Part shown: positions 26,594 through 36,031 of the stretch, in pieces | Position numbering within the stretch: the first letter of the stretch is position 1 | Layout of the letters: every line of letters begins with the position of its first letter | Assembly (NCBI RefSeq): GCF_004801405.1 | Contig: NZ_SSOB01000002.1 | Span: forward strand, 186,001-250,000 | DNA length: 64,000 nucleotides | Direction of reading: 5' to 3' | From: Cohnella fermenti | GTDB taxonomy: Bacteria > Bacillota > Bacilli > Paenibacillales > Paenibacillaceae | Notes under the pieces: model-generated | What the model saw: the letters and a program-made list of their open reading frames with translations, nothing else | The model's database searches: none | What the model was told of the DNA's origin: nothing | Program-made: the position numbers and the translations under genes

Positions 26594-27469
26594 TCAGCCC
26601 TTGACTGCCCCCTGCATGATTCCGTCCGCGAAGTACTTCTGCAGGAACGGGTACAGGATCAGGATCGGCAGTATGGCGACGAATGCAATCGCCATGCGGA
26701 TGGATACTTGCGGGATCTGCGCGGTCGCGCTTGAGCTCATGCTCGTGTAGGACAGGACCGCCTGAATATTCTGGTTCATCTTGTTGAGCACCGCCTGGAT
26801 GCTGAGCATCGAAGGATCGGTAATGAAGTACAGTCCGTTCTGCCAGTCGTTCCAATAATTCAGACAAGAGAACAACCCTATCGTCACCAGGATCGGCTTG
26901 CCGAGGGGAAGCGCCAAGCTGAAGAAGATCCGGAAGTAGCCCGCCCCGTCGATCTTCGCCGACTCGTAAAGCTCCTCGGGGATATTGGAGGCGAAGTAGG
27001 AGCGAATAAGAATAATATTGAACGCATTGGTCAACAGGAACGGGAAGATATAAGCCCAGATCGTGTTGACGACTCCCAGCCCCGTCCACATCATATAGGA
27101 AGGCACCAGCCCGCCGTTGAAGAGCATCGTGAAGAAGATGAAGAACGTAATCGGGCCCTTGCCGGGCAAACCCTTGACCGACAGCGGGTAGCTGATCAGA
27201 GCCGTAACAAGCAGGCCCAGGAACGTGCCGATCAGCGTCGCAACAACGGTAATGCCGTACGCTTTGAAGATCGTCGAGGAATTGCTCGTAATATATTCAT
27301 AAGCCCCCAGACTGAGCTTGGCCGGGAAGTAGGAATAGCCGTCGGAGACAAGCGTATTCTCATCCGTTATCGACGAGATAAGCAGCAGCGCCAAGGGAAG
27401 CACCATCGCCAGGGAGACGAGTGCCAGTATAAGGTGGAACGTCCACTGCTGAGCTCTGTTTTCAATCAT
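26594..27469 (-). CDS. Carbohydrate ABC transporter permease, LplC family
   Basis: This 291-residue permease has about six membrane segments, the EAA loop EELYESAKIDGAGYFRIFF and the family ending FADGIMQGAVKG. It is the intact counterpart of the broken permease at 3631-4591 and follows the LplB gene by 26 bp. With the 27496-29982 genes it forms one importer lacking its own ATPase. Confidence 0.93.
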   Translation of the reverse strand: MIENRAQQWTFHLILALVSLAMVLPLALLLISSITDENTLVSDGYSYFPAKLSLGAYEYITSNSSTIFKAYGITVVATLIGTFLGLLVTALISYPLSVKGLPGKGPITFFIFFTMLFNGGLVPSYMMWTGLGVVNTIWAYIFPFLLTNAFNIILIRSYFASNIPEELYESAKIDGAGYFRIFFSLALPLGKPILVTIGLFSCLNYWNDWQNGLYFITDPSMLSIQAVLNKMNQNIQAVLSYTSMSSSATAQIPQVSIRMAIAFVAILPILILYPFLQKYFADGIMQGAVKG

Positions 27470-27495
27470 CGTTGCTTACCTTCCCTCTGTCCGAA

Positions 27496-28392
27496 TTAGA
27501 ACATGGCATCCTTCGAGCTGAGTCGGCGAACCAGCGCGTTCGCCACCAGCACCAGCACGAAGCCGACAACCGCCTGCAGCAAGCCCGTCGCCGCCGAACG
27601 GCCGATTCCGCCGGCAGACATCAGCGCTCCGTACACGTACGTATCGATCGTCGCCGTCACATTGAACAGAGTGCCCGAGTTCTGCGGTACGAGGTAGAAT
27701 AAGCCGAAGTCCGAATAACAGATGCGCCCGATGCTTAGCAGGAACAGCGTAATCATCGACGGAACCAGGGAAGGGAGCGTAATGTGTACAATCTGCTTCC
27801 ACTTGCCGGCGCCGTCGATTGCTCCCGCCTCATACAAGGAGCGATCGATCACCGACAACCCCGCAATATAGATAAGCGTGCCGTAGCCGACATATTTCCA
27901 ACAGTTGACGATAATCAGAATGAGCGGCCACCAGGTTGGATCGCTGTACCAAGCCACCGGATGGCTCTTCAGAATGCCGTTGTTCAGCATGCCGTTCTGC
28001 TGACTGAGGAAGGCGAACACGACATAGCTGATGACGACCATCGACATGGTGAACGGCAGCAGCACCGAGCTCTGGTACCACTTCCTCAACGCCTTGTGCT
28101 TGATCTCGGTAATCATGATAGCCAGCGCAATGCCGACAACATTGTTGATGACAATAAAGGCGACGTTGTACAGAAGCGTGTTGCGGATGATAATGTTGAT
28201 ATCGTTGGACTTGAACAGATAGTTAAAGTTATCGAATCCCACCCACGGACTTCCGAATATCCCCTCGGTCGCCTTGTAAGACTTGAAGGCCGCCACGATG
28301 CCGGCCATCGGCACATAGTTGTTGAGAATCAGATAAGCCGCGCACGGAAGCATCATCAGATACAGCGGCATAAAGGACCTAAGCTTGCTCAT
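27496..28392 (-). CDS. Carbohydrate ABC transporter permease, LplB family
   Basis: This 298-residue permease has the EAA loop YEAGAIDGAGKWKQIVHITLP (starting near residue 184) and about six membrane segments. It is placed between the binding protein and LplC in the usual gene order. It would form the channel with LplC for the compound handled by the esterases and sucrose phosphorylase upstream. Confidence 0.93.
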   Translation of the reverse strand: MSKLRSFMPLYLMMLPCAAYLILNNYVPMAGIVAAFKSYKATEGIFGSPWVGFDNFNYLFKSNDINIIIRNTLLYNVAFIVINNVVGIALAIMITEIKHKALRKWYQSSVLLPFTMSMVVISYVVFAFLSQQNGMLNNGILKSHPVAWYSDPTWWPLILIIVNCWKYVGYGTLIYIAGLSVIDRSLYEAGAIDGAGKWKQIVHITLPSLVPSMITLFLLSIGRICYSDFGLFYLVPQNSGTLFNVTATIDTYVYGALMSAGGIGRSAATGLLQAVVGFVLVLVANALVRRLSSKDAMF

Positions 28393-28467
28393 ATCCGTTC
28401 ATCCCCTTCGAACCGTCGACCGGAAGACCGTGCCGCTTCTGCGGCAGCGGTCCTCCGGCGAACCATG

Positions 28468-29982
28468 CTATTGAGCGGCCTGCCACTCGTCCAGTTGGCG
28501 CTGCTTCTCATCCATGACCTTCTGGAGACCGGCGTCATAGAGCTCGTCGTTCAACTTCTTGATAAAGCTCTCCGGCTCAACCGTACCGAAGCTGATGGCA
28601 TTCTCGTACTTGGCGAGCACCGCCGCCAGCTGCGACTCCTCCATCGCCACCGACGAAGAATCGAACGTGAACCCGTACGCCTTGGAGACAAGCGCATCGT
28701 CGCCGAACGTCTTGTAACGTTCCCAGATGTTGTCCGGGCTGCCCGCCCACGGCGTCATCAAATATTGGTTCGGGTAAATAAAGCCGTAGTCGGAATGATA
28801 GTTGACCGTCGCGGCGGTAACGCCTTCGGGATAAGCGGCCTGCCCGTTCTCGTCGACGACCCAATCCACGCCCGGCACCCCCCAATTCAGCAGATCGTTG
28901 AATTCCTTGCTCTGATAAGCCCAATTCAGGAACTCGAACGCCTTCTCCTTGTTCTTGGACGTATTCAACACAACGTTCAGAGCGCCGTTCACCGAGGTTG
29001 TCGACTTCATCTTGCTCGATACGGGAATCAGCACGGTGTCATAGCCGGTCTGGGACTTCACATCGGTCAATGCATTCGCTCCGTACGAGGCGAAGAACGA
29101 GAATGTCTTGCCCGCCTTCATCTTCGCTTGACCGAGCTCGGTGCTTACCGCGATGTCCTTCGACGAGTAGCCCTTCGTGTACCATTCGCGGTTCAGCAGA
29201 GCGAATTGCTTAAACTGCTCCGATTCGTACCAGTTCGCAATCTGGTCCGACTGCCCGTAGTTCTCCAGAACGCCGAAGTTGTCGCCTACCCCGTCGACGT
29301 AAGTGATCGTGTTCAGTGCGAAAGTCCGGTAGCCGTCGAACGGAGTAATATCCGGGAACGCCTCCTTGGCCTTGGCGAACATCTCGGTAATTTGGTTGAA
29401 GCTGGACATGTCGTCCGTGGTCACGCTGAAGTCCGATTCCTTATAGCCAAGCTGCTCGAACAGGTCCTTGCGGACGAAGAGGCCCGACGGCGTCGCGCGC
29501 ACGTTCATCATCGGGAAGCCGGCAAGGGTGTCGCCGATATACCCGGCGTTCACATCGTCGCCCAGCACCTCGTAAATTCCCTTCGTGTATTCCGTGTAGT
29601 CAGATGCATCGACGATGAAGCCCTGATCCATAAAGCTTGGCAAGCTGAAGGCGAACGCGAAGGCAATATCGATCGGCTCCCCTGCGGTCAGCATCAGGGA
29701 CATCTTCGAGTTGTACGTATCCCAGGTGATCGGAATCAGGTTCACCTTCATGTTCAATTCTTTCATCGTCAGCTCGTTGATCTTCTCGTTGACCGCGGCC
29801 TGATTGCCCTCCTTGGGCGCGTGGTAGGCGAAGTTCACCGTATACATCTCGGCTTCGGAGGACGAGGATGCGGCAGCGCCGGACTCCGACGCTGAATTGT
29901 TGCCGTCCTTCGAGCAGCCCGCTAGAATCGTTCCCGCCGCAAGTATGCCTGTCGCCATTAATGTTAGCGCTTTCTTTGACAT
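28468..29982 (-). CDS. Extracellular sugar-binding lipoprotein (DUF3502-type)
   Basis: This 504-residue protein has a lipoprotein signal with lipobox ILAGC (Cys at about residue 23), a short Ser-rich linker and the binding fold with DUF3502-like C-terminus. ATG at 29982 follows GGGAGG; a longer frame upstream has no ribosome site. It lies 92 bp after the alpha/beta hydrolase gene, the widest gap in the run besides the spacing at its start, so a second promoter here is possible. A cre-like sequence overlaps its first codons. Confidence 0.93.
   Translation of the reverse strand: MSKKALTLMATGILAAGTILAGCSKDGNNSASESGAAASSSSEAEMYTVNFAYHAPKEGNQAAVNEKINELTMKELNMKVNLIPITWDTYNSKMSLMLTAGEPIDIAFAFAFSLPSFMDQGFIVDASDYTEYTKGIYEVLGDDVNAGYIGDTLAGFPMMNVRATPSGLFVRKDLFEQLGYKESDFSVTTDDMSSFNQITEMFAKAKEAFPDITPFDGYRTFALNTITYVDGVGDNFGVLENYGQSDQIANWYESEQFKQFALLNREWYTKGYSSKDIAVSTELGQAKMKAGKTFSFFASYGANALTDVKSQTGYDTVLIPVSSKMKSTTSVNGALNVVLNTSKNKEKAFEFLNWAYQSKEFNDLLNWGVPGVDWVVDENGQAAYPEGVTAATVNYHSDYGFIYPNQYLMTPWAGSPDNIWERYKTFGDDALVSKAYGFTFDSSSVAMEESQLAAVLAKYENAISFGTVEPESFIKKLNDELYDAGLQKVMDEKQRQLDEWQAAQ
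29961..29975 (+). promoter_or_regulatory. cre-like site overlapping the start of the binding-protein gene
   Basis: ATGTTAGCGCTTTCT matches 14 of 15 positions of the Bacillus CcpA consensus WTGNAANCGNWNNCW. It lies in codons 3-7 of the gene (KKALT), so it may be a chance product of a common signal-peptide start. Confidence 0.3.
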
Positions 29983-30074
29983 CGAATAAAACCTCCCGTT
30001 TTCAATTGTTCTGTCCTTGTCAGGCGTTCCTGACGAATCCGTTCCCACGAATGCGCCCGGCGGCGACATTCATT

Positions 30075-31019
30075 CTATTCTTGCTTGCGACGCGAGCGGG
30101 CGAACGCCTCCGCAAGCGCCCTCACGTAATCCCCGCGCGCCCGCTTGCTGATCTCGGCTTCGCGAATAAAATTCTCGAACGCATGATAGCCGCCCGGATA
30201 CAAATGAAACTCCACATCCACCCCCGCCTGGGCTAGCCTTGCCGCGTAGTCGATCGTCTCATCGCGGAATGCATCAAGCTGTCCGACGCACAGGTAGGCG
30301 GGCGGAAGCCCCTCCAGCGAAGAGGCGAGACTCGGCGACGCATAAGGGCTGTCGCTGTCCTCCGTACCCAGATACATCCGCCAGGCCGCCTGATTGTTCT
30401 CCCGGTTCCATACCGAAGGATCGACAATCTCATGGCTCGAAGGCGTCACATTGCGCTTGTCGAGCATCGGATACAGCGGCATCTGGAACATAATCGGCGG
30501 GGCTCCCCGATCCCGGGCGAGAAGCGCCAGCGCAGCCGTCAATCCGCCTCCCGCGCTCGCTCCTCCGATCGCTATGCGACTGCGGTCGATGCGCCGTTCC
30601 GCCGCTGCGCTCTCCAGCCACAGCAGCGCGGCATAACAGTCCTCAATCGCTGCGGGATAAGGCGAATCGGGAGCGAGCCGGTAGTCCGGCGAGAACACTG
30701 CGCAGCCTGCCTCGAGCACGAACTGCTCGCAGATCGCATCCTCCATATCGGGATGCCCGAGAATATATCCTCCCCCATGAATCCACAGCAGCGCTGGAAG
30801 CTCGGCTTCCGGTCTCTGTTCCGGCTCGTAAATCTTGAGCAGCATCTCCTGACCGCCCGCTCCCGTCATCCGCACGCGGCTCTGGCGAACGAGCGGCGAC
30901 CTCTCTCGGGGCAATGGCTCGAAGCTGCGCACCTTGGCCAGATCATCGGGCAAGCGCAGCGCGGGAAGAAGCGACAGCCCTTCCAACAGCTCGGGATTCA
31001 CTCTTCCTCTGAATTCCAT
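30075..31019 (-). CDS. Alpha/beta hydrolase, hormone-sensitive-lipase-type esterase
   Basis: This 314-residue carboxylesterase has the family's HGGG oxyanion motif at 81-84 and the nucleophile elbow GASAGG with Ser155, plus PGGYHAFENF carrying the likely catalytic histidine. Such enzymes cut short-chain acyl esters. There is no signal peptide. The ATG at 31019 stands eight bases after AGGAGG; a TTG six bases earlier is too close to it. It follows the sucrose phosphorylase by 39 bp and is one of five esterases in this run. Confidence 0.92.
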   Translation of the reverse strand: MEFRGRVNPELLEGLSLLPALRLPDDLAKVRSFEPLPRERSPLVRQSRVRMTGAGGQEMLLKIYEPEQRPEAELPALLWIHGGGYILGHPDMEDAICEQFVLEAGCAVFSPDYRLAPDSPYPAAIEDCYAALLWLESAAAERRIDRSRIAIGGASAGGGLTAALALLARDRGAPPIMFQMPLYPMLDKRNVTPSSHEIVDPSVWNRENNQAAWRMYLGTEDSDSPYASPSLASSLEGLPPAYLCVGQLDAFRDETIDYAARLAQAGVDVEFHLYPGGYHAFENFIREAEISKRARGDYVRALAEAFARSRRKQE

Positions 31020-31058
31020 ACCCAATTCCTCCTTCGGCGGTCATCCGCCCGCACAGAC

Positions 31059-32519
31059 TCACAGAATCTCGACTCCTCCGGACTCATTCGTGTAAGCGAT
31101 CTCGAATTCCATGGTGCGGAAGTTCGCCCGAAGCGTTGTCCAATCCTTCCCGAGACGCCAACCGATGGTCAGCCGGCCATCCTCCGCCTGTTCGCCGAGT
31201 TCGAGCTCCCCTCCGAATGCCGGATGGCTGTTGCGGAAGCGCATTATCCCGTACAAGCGCTGAAGCATCGGATACGTCACGCGCCGATCGATCTCCTCGG
31301 ACGTATAATCGTGCCGGTTGATGCTTCGGGCTTCGCCGAGGCGGACCACCGACTCCACGTCATTCTCTCCGGCCAGCAGACCGACGTAGTGCACCTGCGG
31401 AATTCCCGGCACATACAATTGCACGACTCGAGCGAGCAGATAGGCGGCGTCGTTCTCGTCAAGAGCGGAATAATACGAGCACATCAACTGATATTGCCTG
31501 GCTTGGGCTCCGGATGTCTTGATGAAGCCGCCCGGCAGCTTGATATACTTCTGCACCGGCTCGATCTTCCGATTCACGCGCTCTCGCACCAGGTCGATCT
31601 CCTCGTCGGTCAGCAGGCCGGCTACGTCGACTACCCCGATGCCGTCATGAGTATCCAACGTCGTAAATTGCTTGCGCGGACATATCTTCAACCAATGCAG
31701 CAGCCGATCCGTCCTTCCGCTCATCAGGCCGTGAAGCATTAGCAGCGGCAGCGCGAAGTCGTATACCCAATGTCCCCGCTCCGCCATCTTGAGCTGGATT
31801 TGATAGTTCTCGTGGATCTCCGGAAGCATCTCGGTGCCGTACTTGTTAAGCGGCCTCATGCCGATCTCAAGCACATCCCACACCTCCGGCTCGACGAAGA
31901 AGCAGCTTGTCCCCGGCTTCTTGGAAGCATAGGCGAACGCGTCGAAGCGGATTAACGGAACATATTGCGCCAGCCGCTCCAGATTCCGTTCGTAATAGCT
32001 CTGCGTGGCCGGCGCCCACGGATCAATATCCACCTGCTCCTCGAAGAAGGTGTTCCAGATCTTCACCGTCTTGCCGTCCTTGCGAGTGAACTCCTTGTAA
32101 GGACCCTGCAGCTTTCTGCGATAGAGCGTCTCCAGCTCCCGTTCAGTCGGCTCCCCGCTCGGCCAGAACTCGTTCCAATGGATAAACATCTCGCGATAGG
32201 GCGAAGCCTCCCCCCGCTCCATATAATCCCGGAACTCCTCGCTGCGGATCGAGACATGATTGATCATGAAGTCCGCCATCAGATAGTGCTCCTCCGAGAA
32301 GTCGCGGATGTCCTCCCATGTTCCGAAGGCAGGGTCGACCTCGTCATAGTTGATGACGGCGAAGCCCCGATCTCCCGAGGAAGGATAGAAAGGCAGAATG
32401 TGAACTCCTTCGACGACTCCCTTGAAGTGCTTGTCCAAATTCCTTTTGAGCTCCTTCAGGTTGCCGCCCATGCTGTCCGCATAGGTGATCAGCATGACTT
32501 GATTCGTTATTTTCCTCAT
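31059..32519 (-). CDS. Sucrose phosphorylase (GH13)
   Basis: This 486-residue enzyme would split sucrose with phosphate into glucose 1-phosphate and fructose. It shows the subfamily pattern throughout: IRFDAFAYASKKPGT with nucleophile Asp193, EMLPEIHEN with acid/base Glu234, and LDTHDGIGVVD with Asp292. These match Asp192, Glu232 and Asp290 of the Bifidobacterium adolescentis enzyme within one or two positions. There is no signal peptide. Its start codon overlaps the LacI stop (ATGA). Related phosphorylases for glucosylglycerate or sucrose 6-phosphate exist, so the exact acceptor could differ, but this residue set is typical of the sucrose enzyme. Confidence 0.88.
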   Translation of the reverse strand: MRKITNQVMLITYADSMGGNLKELKRNLDKHFKGVVEGVHILPFYPSSGDRGFAVINYDEVDPAFGTWEDIRDFSEEHYLMADFMINHVSIRSEEFRDYMERGEASPYREMFIHWNEFWPSGEPTERELETLYRRKLQGPYKEFTRKDGKTVKIWNTFFEEQVDIDPWAPATQSYYERNLERLAQYVPLIRFDAFAYASKKPGTSCFFVEPEVWDVLEIGMRPLNKYGTEMLPEIHENYQIQLKMAERGHWVYDFALPLLMLHGLMSGRTDRLLHWLKICPRKQFTTLDTHDGIGVVDVAGLLTDEEIDLVRERVNRKIEPVQKYIKLPGGFIKTSGAQARQYQLMCSYYSALDENDAAYLLARVVQLYVPGIPQVHYVGLLAGENDVESVVRLGEARSINRHDYTSEEIDRRVTYPMLQRLYGIMRFRNSHPAFGGELELGEQAEDGRLTIGWRLGKDWTTLRANFRTMEFEIAYTNESGGVEIL

Positions 32520-33604
32520 GATGTCTCCTCTCTGCTCCCTTGGCCCGAACCGTTCTCTCTTCGTATCGTTCCCCGCTCCGGGCTGCTGTCGCGATAGACG
32601 CATTGCGCCTCGAAGCTGAGCTTGACGTTGTCCACCCACCGTCCTTCCTTCATGAAGCGATGAAGGAGCTCGGCGGAGCGGTAGCTCATCTCCGCGGAAG
32701 GGGGAGCGAAGCTGGTTACGCCTGGTTGAACGATGGAATTAACCGCCTTGTTGCCGTACGAGATGACCTCGATCTCCTCCGGACAGTCAAGCCGATGCTC
32801 GTGGATGCTTCGCATCGCCCCGCTGATCATATTGTCGCTTGGAATGAATACCGATGTCGGAATACTCCCGGAATCCAACAAGGCATTCATGGCGATATAC
32901 CCCCCTTCGTCGCTGTCGTCGCCATACGTGACCGGAGCGAAGAACACATCCCCATTCTCCGATCGGAAGACGTTGAACCGATCCCGGTAGCCGGTCGAAC
33001 GCAGGCTCAGAGCCCGACTGGAGTAATTGGGGGAGACGATTCCGAAGCTTCGATGGCCCCTCTTGATGAAGTGCGCCATCGCGCTGTCGCCGACTGCATA
33101 ATCGTCCGTCAGCACCGAGCAGTAGCCCTTGGCCGTCCGATTGATCAGAATAATCGGAATATCGAATTTATGATTCTCGATAAAACCGATATCCTCCTCG
33201 GTGAGCGCCATCAGGAGCGCCCCGGCGATAAACTCGCTCGACAGCCACGAAGCCTTATCCTTCAGTCGCCCCAGCTCGAAGGGGAACAGCACGGTCTCGT
33301 ATGTGACGTCCTGCTCGCTCCAATATCTCTGAATGCCGGCGTAATATTGCGCGATTGGCCCCTTCTCGAAGTTCGTCGGGCAGAAAGCGCACAGGAGAGA
33401 CTTATGATGGTTGCGCTTCTTCGACTTGTTCCTCGGCGCATGCCGATACCCAAGCTCATCGGCGGCTTGAAGAATCCGTTCAATCGTGCTCTCCGCAATC
33501 CGGAATTCACCGGCCCTGTTGTTCAGAACCATCGAGACCGTGCTCGACGACACCCCTGCCGCTTCGGCAATCTGCTTCACTTGAATGCCGGAATTGGTCT
33601 TCAT
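32516..33604 (-). CDS. LacI-family transcriptional regulator
   Basis: This 362-residue repressor has an N-terminal LacI helix-turn-helix (VKQIAEAAGVSSSTVSMVLN, about 8-27) and hinge, then a periplasmic-binding-like sensor domain. It sits inside the operon, overlapping the esterase stop upstream and the sucrose phosphorylase start downstream (ATGA both times), so it is made together with the genes it probably controls. A palindromic AAGCGCTT site in front of the first gene of the run (36924-36938) is a candidate operator. The inducer is unknown. Confidence 0.92.
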   Translation of the reverse strand: MKTNSGIQVKQIAEAAGVSSSTVSMVLNNRAGEFRIAESTIERILQAADELGYRHAPRNKSKKRNHHKSLLCAFCPTNFEKGPIAQYYAGIQRYWSEQDVTYETVLFPFELGRLKDKASWLSSEFIAGALLMALTEEDIGFIENHKFDIPIILINRTAKGYCSVLTDDYAVGDSAMAHFIKRGHRSFGIVSPNYSSRALSLRSTGYRDRFNVFRSENGDVFFAPVTYGDDSDEGGYIAMNALLDSGSIPTSVFIPSDNMISGAMRSIHEHRLDCPEEIEVISYGNKAVNSIVQPGVTSFAPPSAEMSYRSAELLHRFMKEGRWVDNVKLSFEAQCVYRDSSPERGTIRRENGSGQGSREETS

Positions 33605-34458
33605 GGGCAGCCTCCTGCAACGGCCTCGCGGCGGAGCGGCAGCCAGGTCTCGATGGCGAGCCGAAGCGACTCGTCCCACAGGTCCCATTCGTGCCCCATT
33701 CCGGCCACAACCTCGAGCCTGGTCTCGTATCCCCACTCGCGCAGGTCCTTCTCGGCGGCAAGCGTCCGATACAGCGCGTGATCGCTGTCTCCCACCCGGA
33801 AGAAGAGCTTCGGCAGCTTCGGCCCTTCTTCCGCGTTGCGTTGGGCGACGGCATACACATCGTTGACCGTCCCGCGAATATAATCCGGATCGTCCAGCTT
33901 GCGCTGTATGCCGCTGAAGGGAATCTTCATTCCATCCTTGAAGTCGAATTCCCCGTTCAGGGTCTTGACGGCTCCCGGCACGCCGGGCCGGTAGGAGGCC
34001 CCTGACAGCAGCAACGCAGCGGCGAATCTCTCCGGATGGTTCATCGCCAGCTTCATCGCCCCGTGCGACCCCATCGACAAGCCTCCGACGAATCGGTCCT
34101 CCCTTGCGGTCGAGATCGGCAACAACGCCTCGCACACCTTCGGCAGCTCTTCCGCGATATAGGTGTAGTACTTCTCCCCGTCCTCCTCGTCCGTATAGCA
34201 GGAATTGTAGCCGCTCGGCATGATAACCGCGAGCTTATGCTTATCCGCATATCGAACGATGTTGGTGTAGTGGAGATAATCGCTGTCATCTCCGCTCCCG
34301 CCGTGCAGCAGATACAGCGCCTGGAACTTCGTTCCGGGAACATACGTCGCCCCAATTCCCTGCATGCTGTCCGCGAAGCTGTAGGTAGGCAGGCACACCG
34401 TGATATTCGTCTGCATCCTTAACGCTTCCGACAGCAGGTTCATTCGAATGACCGCCAC
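33601..34458 (-). CDS. Esterase D/tributyrin-esterase-like alpha/beta hydrolase (paralogue 1)
   Basis: This 285-residue protein has LYLLHGGSGDDSDY for the oxyanion loop, GLSMGSHG with nucleophile Ser128 and GMGHEWDLWDE with the likely catalytic histidine. The family holds esterases for short acyl chains, S-formylglutathione and feruloyl groups. No signal peptide. It overlaps the LacI gene by four bases and has a paralogue of the same layout (Ser128) at 36032-36865. Confidence 0.88.
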   Translation of the reverse strand: MAVIRMNLLSEALRMQTNITVCLPTYSFADSMQGIGATYVPGTKFQALYLLHGGSGDDSDYLHYTNIVRYADKHKLAVIMPSGYNSCYTDEEDGEKYYTYIAEELPKVCEALLPISTAREDRFVGGLSMGSHGAMKLAMNHPERFAAALLLSGASYRPGVPGAVKTLNGEFDFKDGMKIPFSGIQRKLDDPDYIRGTVNDVYAVAQRNAEEGPKLPKLFFRVGDSDHALYRTLAAEKDLREWGYETRLEVVAGMGHEWDLWDESLRLAIETWLPLRREAVAGGCP

Positions 34459-34482
34459 CGTTATCCCCCTCCTCCTCTTCCG

Positions 34483-35964
34483 TTATGCGAACAAAATCTC
34501 GTCGCGAATCAGATGGGCCATATTCTTCGACAGCTCCGCAGGATGATCCGTCATATAGAGAACACCCTCGCAGGAAGTGGCATGATGGTTGAACAAGCTC
34601 CGGCACAGCCACTCGATGGAGACATGAAGCTCTCCATCCGCCAGAACGGCCTCACACAGCATCGCTCGGACGCGATTGTCAACTACGCAGCCGATGCTGC
34701 CTCGAGCGAACTGGACCGCCCTTCCGTCCGGGAACGACAGTTCTGCAGTCCATCCGTCCGCCGAAGACCGGCATTCCGCCCCGAACACGGATGCCGCGAA
34801 CGAGACCGGCACAAGCACATACTCACCCCTGACGATGGTATCCCCGTTCAGTCCGTGGTACTTGAGCTTGCGGTGTACGAACGCCGGCTTGCCCATGGGA
34901 ACAACACTATTGCGCACGAACGCCTTGTCGGAGCCGGCGGCAACTGCGATATTGAACTCGTCTCCCCGACGCGGAAGGAGCGATTCCTCATGAACGATTC
35001 GACCGTCCGCATCCCTCCTCGTTCCCGAGAACAAGTAGTCCCACACAAGCTCGGCGTCGTCGAAGGTCTGTCCGTGGTCCCTGTTCTTGACGTCGCGGAA
35101 CACCATGTCTCCCCGTTCGCCCTTGTAGAAGGCGAGGTTGTCCTCTCCCTCGATCTTGATCTCGGGAATCGGAAGGCATCCGTTGATCCGGCTCCAATAC
35201 TCCCGGTTGCGCCTGACGACCGTATCCGTGTCTCCCTTGAAGTGCGGAGGCACAACGTCGTGCTCGAGCCGGGATTGCCAGACAGCAACCGGGCCGCCGC
35301 GGTTGATCAATTCGTCGGATTCATCGAACAGCAGTCCGGGGCTTGAAGGACCTCCGGAACCGGCCTTGCCGGCGAACAGATGTCCATAGTAACGAACCAT
35401 CTGACTGGTCATCAGATTACCCATCGACATCCCCTGGATGTAGACCCTTCCCTCGTCGATGGCGTACTGCTGCTTCATTCGATCCATAAGGGCGAGAACA
35501 AAGTTCATGTCATGGTTGTCCTCTGGACGCTCTGGAGGCACATTGATATAGATATCGTCGTCGCGCGGAGCCGTAGCCTCCGCCAGCTTCTCCTTCTCGC
35601 ATTCAATCGTCCAGAAGCGGCGCTTCCCCGCGCTCGGGAATACGACAATAAACCCTTCCCTGTCCGCCACGAGCGTCCATGACGTATACACGGCCTGTCC
35701 CCATCCGGTCATGAGCCCTCCATGCATCGACAGCACAAGCGGCACCGGACGGCTCCCGTCATAGCTCTTGGGCACATATTCGTACCAGACATCCTCCACC
35801 CCGTCCGCCAGTTGCCCCCGATGCTCCTTCAATCCCGACGGATATACCTGAGAGTTGTTGCCATTCTCATTCACGATCATATCAGAGCCCCGAATCGCCT
35901 CCGGCAAGTAATCCCTGTTCTCATCGTTCGGCATTCCCGGCAGAATAACGATTTGTCCCTTCAT
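34483..35964 (-). CDS. PHB-depolymerase-like esterase with C-terminal copper-amine-oxidase-type domain (paralogue 1)
   Basis: This 493-residue protein has the same design as the 25032-26555 protein: SMHGGLMTGWGQ, GMSMGN with Ser180, NRDHGQTFDDAELVW, and a C-terminal stalk-like domain with ELHVSIEWLCRSLF where the paralogue has YVPLRW. Both share the odd N-terminal segment NRDYLPEAIRGSD. The two copies lie at opposite ends of one gene run, which points to duplication with kept function or split specificity. No signal peptide is visible. The family covers feruloyl and acetylxylan esterases as well as polyester depolymerases. Confidence 0.82.
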   Translation of the reverse strand: MKGQIVILPGMPNDENRDYLPEAIRGSDMIVNENGNNSQVYPSGLKEHRGQLADGVEDVWYEYVPKSYDGSRPVPLVLSMHGGLMTGWGQAVYTSWTLVADREGFIVVFPSAGKRRFWTIECEKEKLAEATAPRDDDIYINVPPERPEDNHDMNFVLALMDRMKQQYAIDEGRVYIQGMSMGNLMTSQMVRYYGHLFAGKAGSGGPSSPGLLFDESDELINRGGPVAVWQSRLEHDVVPPHFKGDTDTVVRRNREYWSRINGCLPIPEIKIEGEDNLAFYKGERGDMVFRDVKNRDHGQTFDDAELVWDYLFSGTRRDADGRIVHEESLLPRRGDEFNIAVAAGSDKAFVRNSVVPMGKPAFVHRKLKYHGLNGDTIVRGEYVLVPVSFAASVFGAECRSSADGWTAELSFPDGRAVQFARGSIGCVVDNRVRAMLCEAVLADGELHVSIEWLCRSLFNHHATSCEGVLYMTDHPAELSKNMAHLIRDEILFA

Positions 35965-36031
35965 TCCATTCCTTCCTCCTCTTCATCCTGCTTGTGTTGC
36001 TCCGTACCGCATTCCTTGCCAATCGGATCAA

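Noticed and set aside
27784-29895. 703-residue plus-strand frame opposite the binding protein and LplB
   Set aside because: It runs across two real minus-strand genes and their gap and has no protein-like features.
34483-35964. Secreted polyester depolymerase
   Set aside because: No signal peptide and the operon context point to an intracellular esterase.
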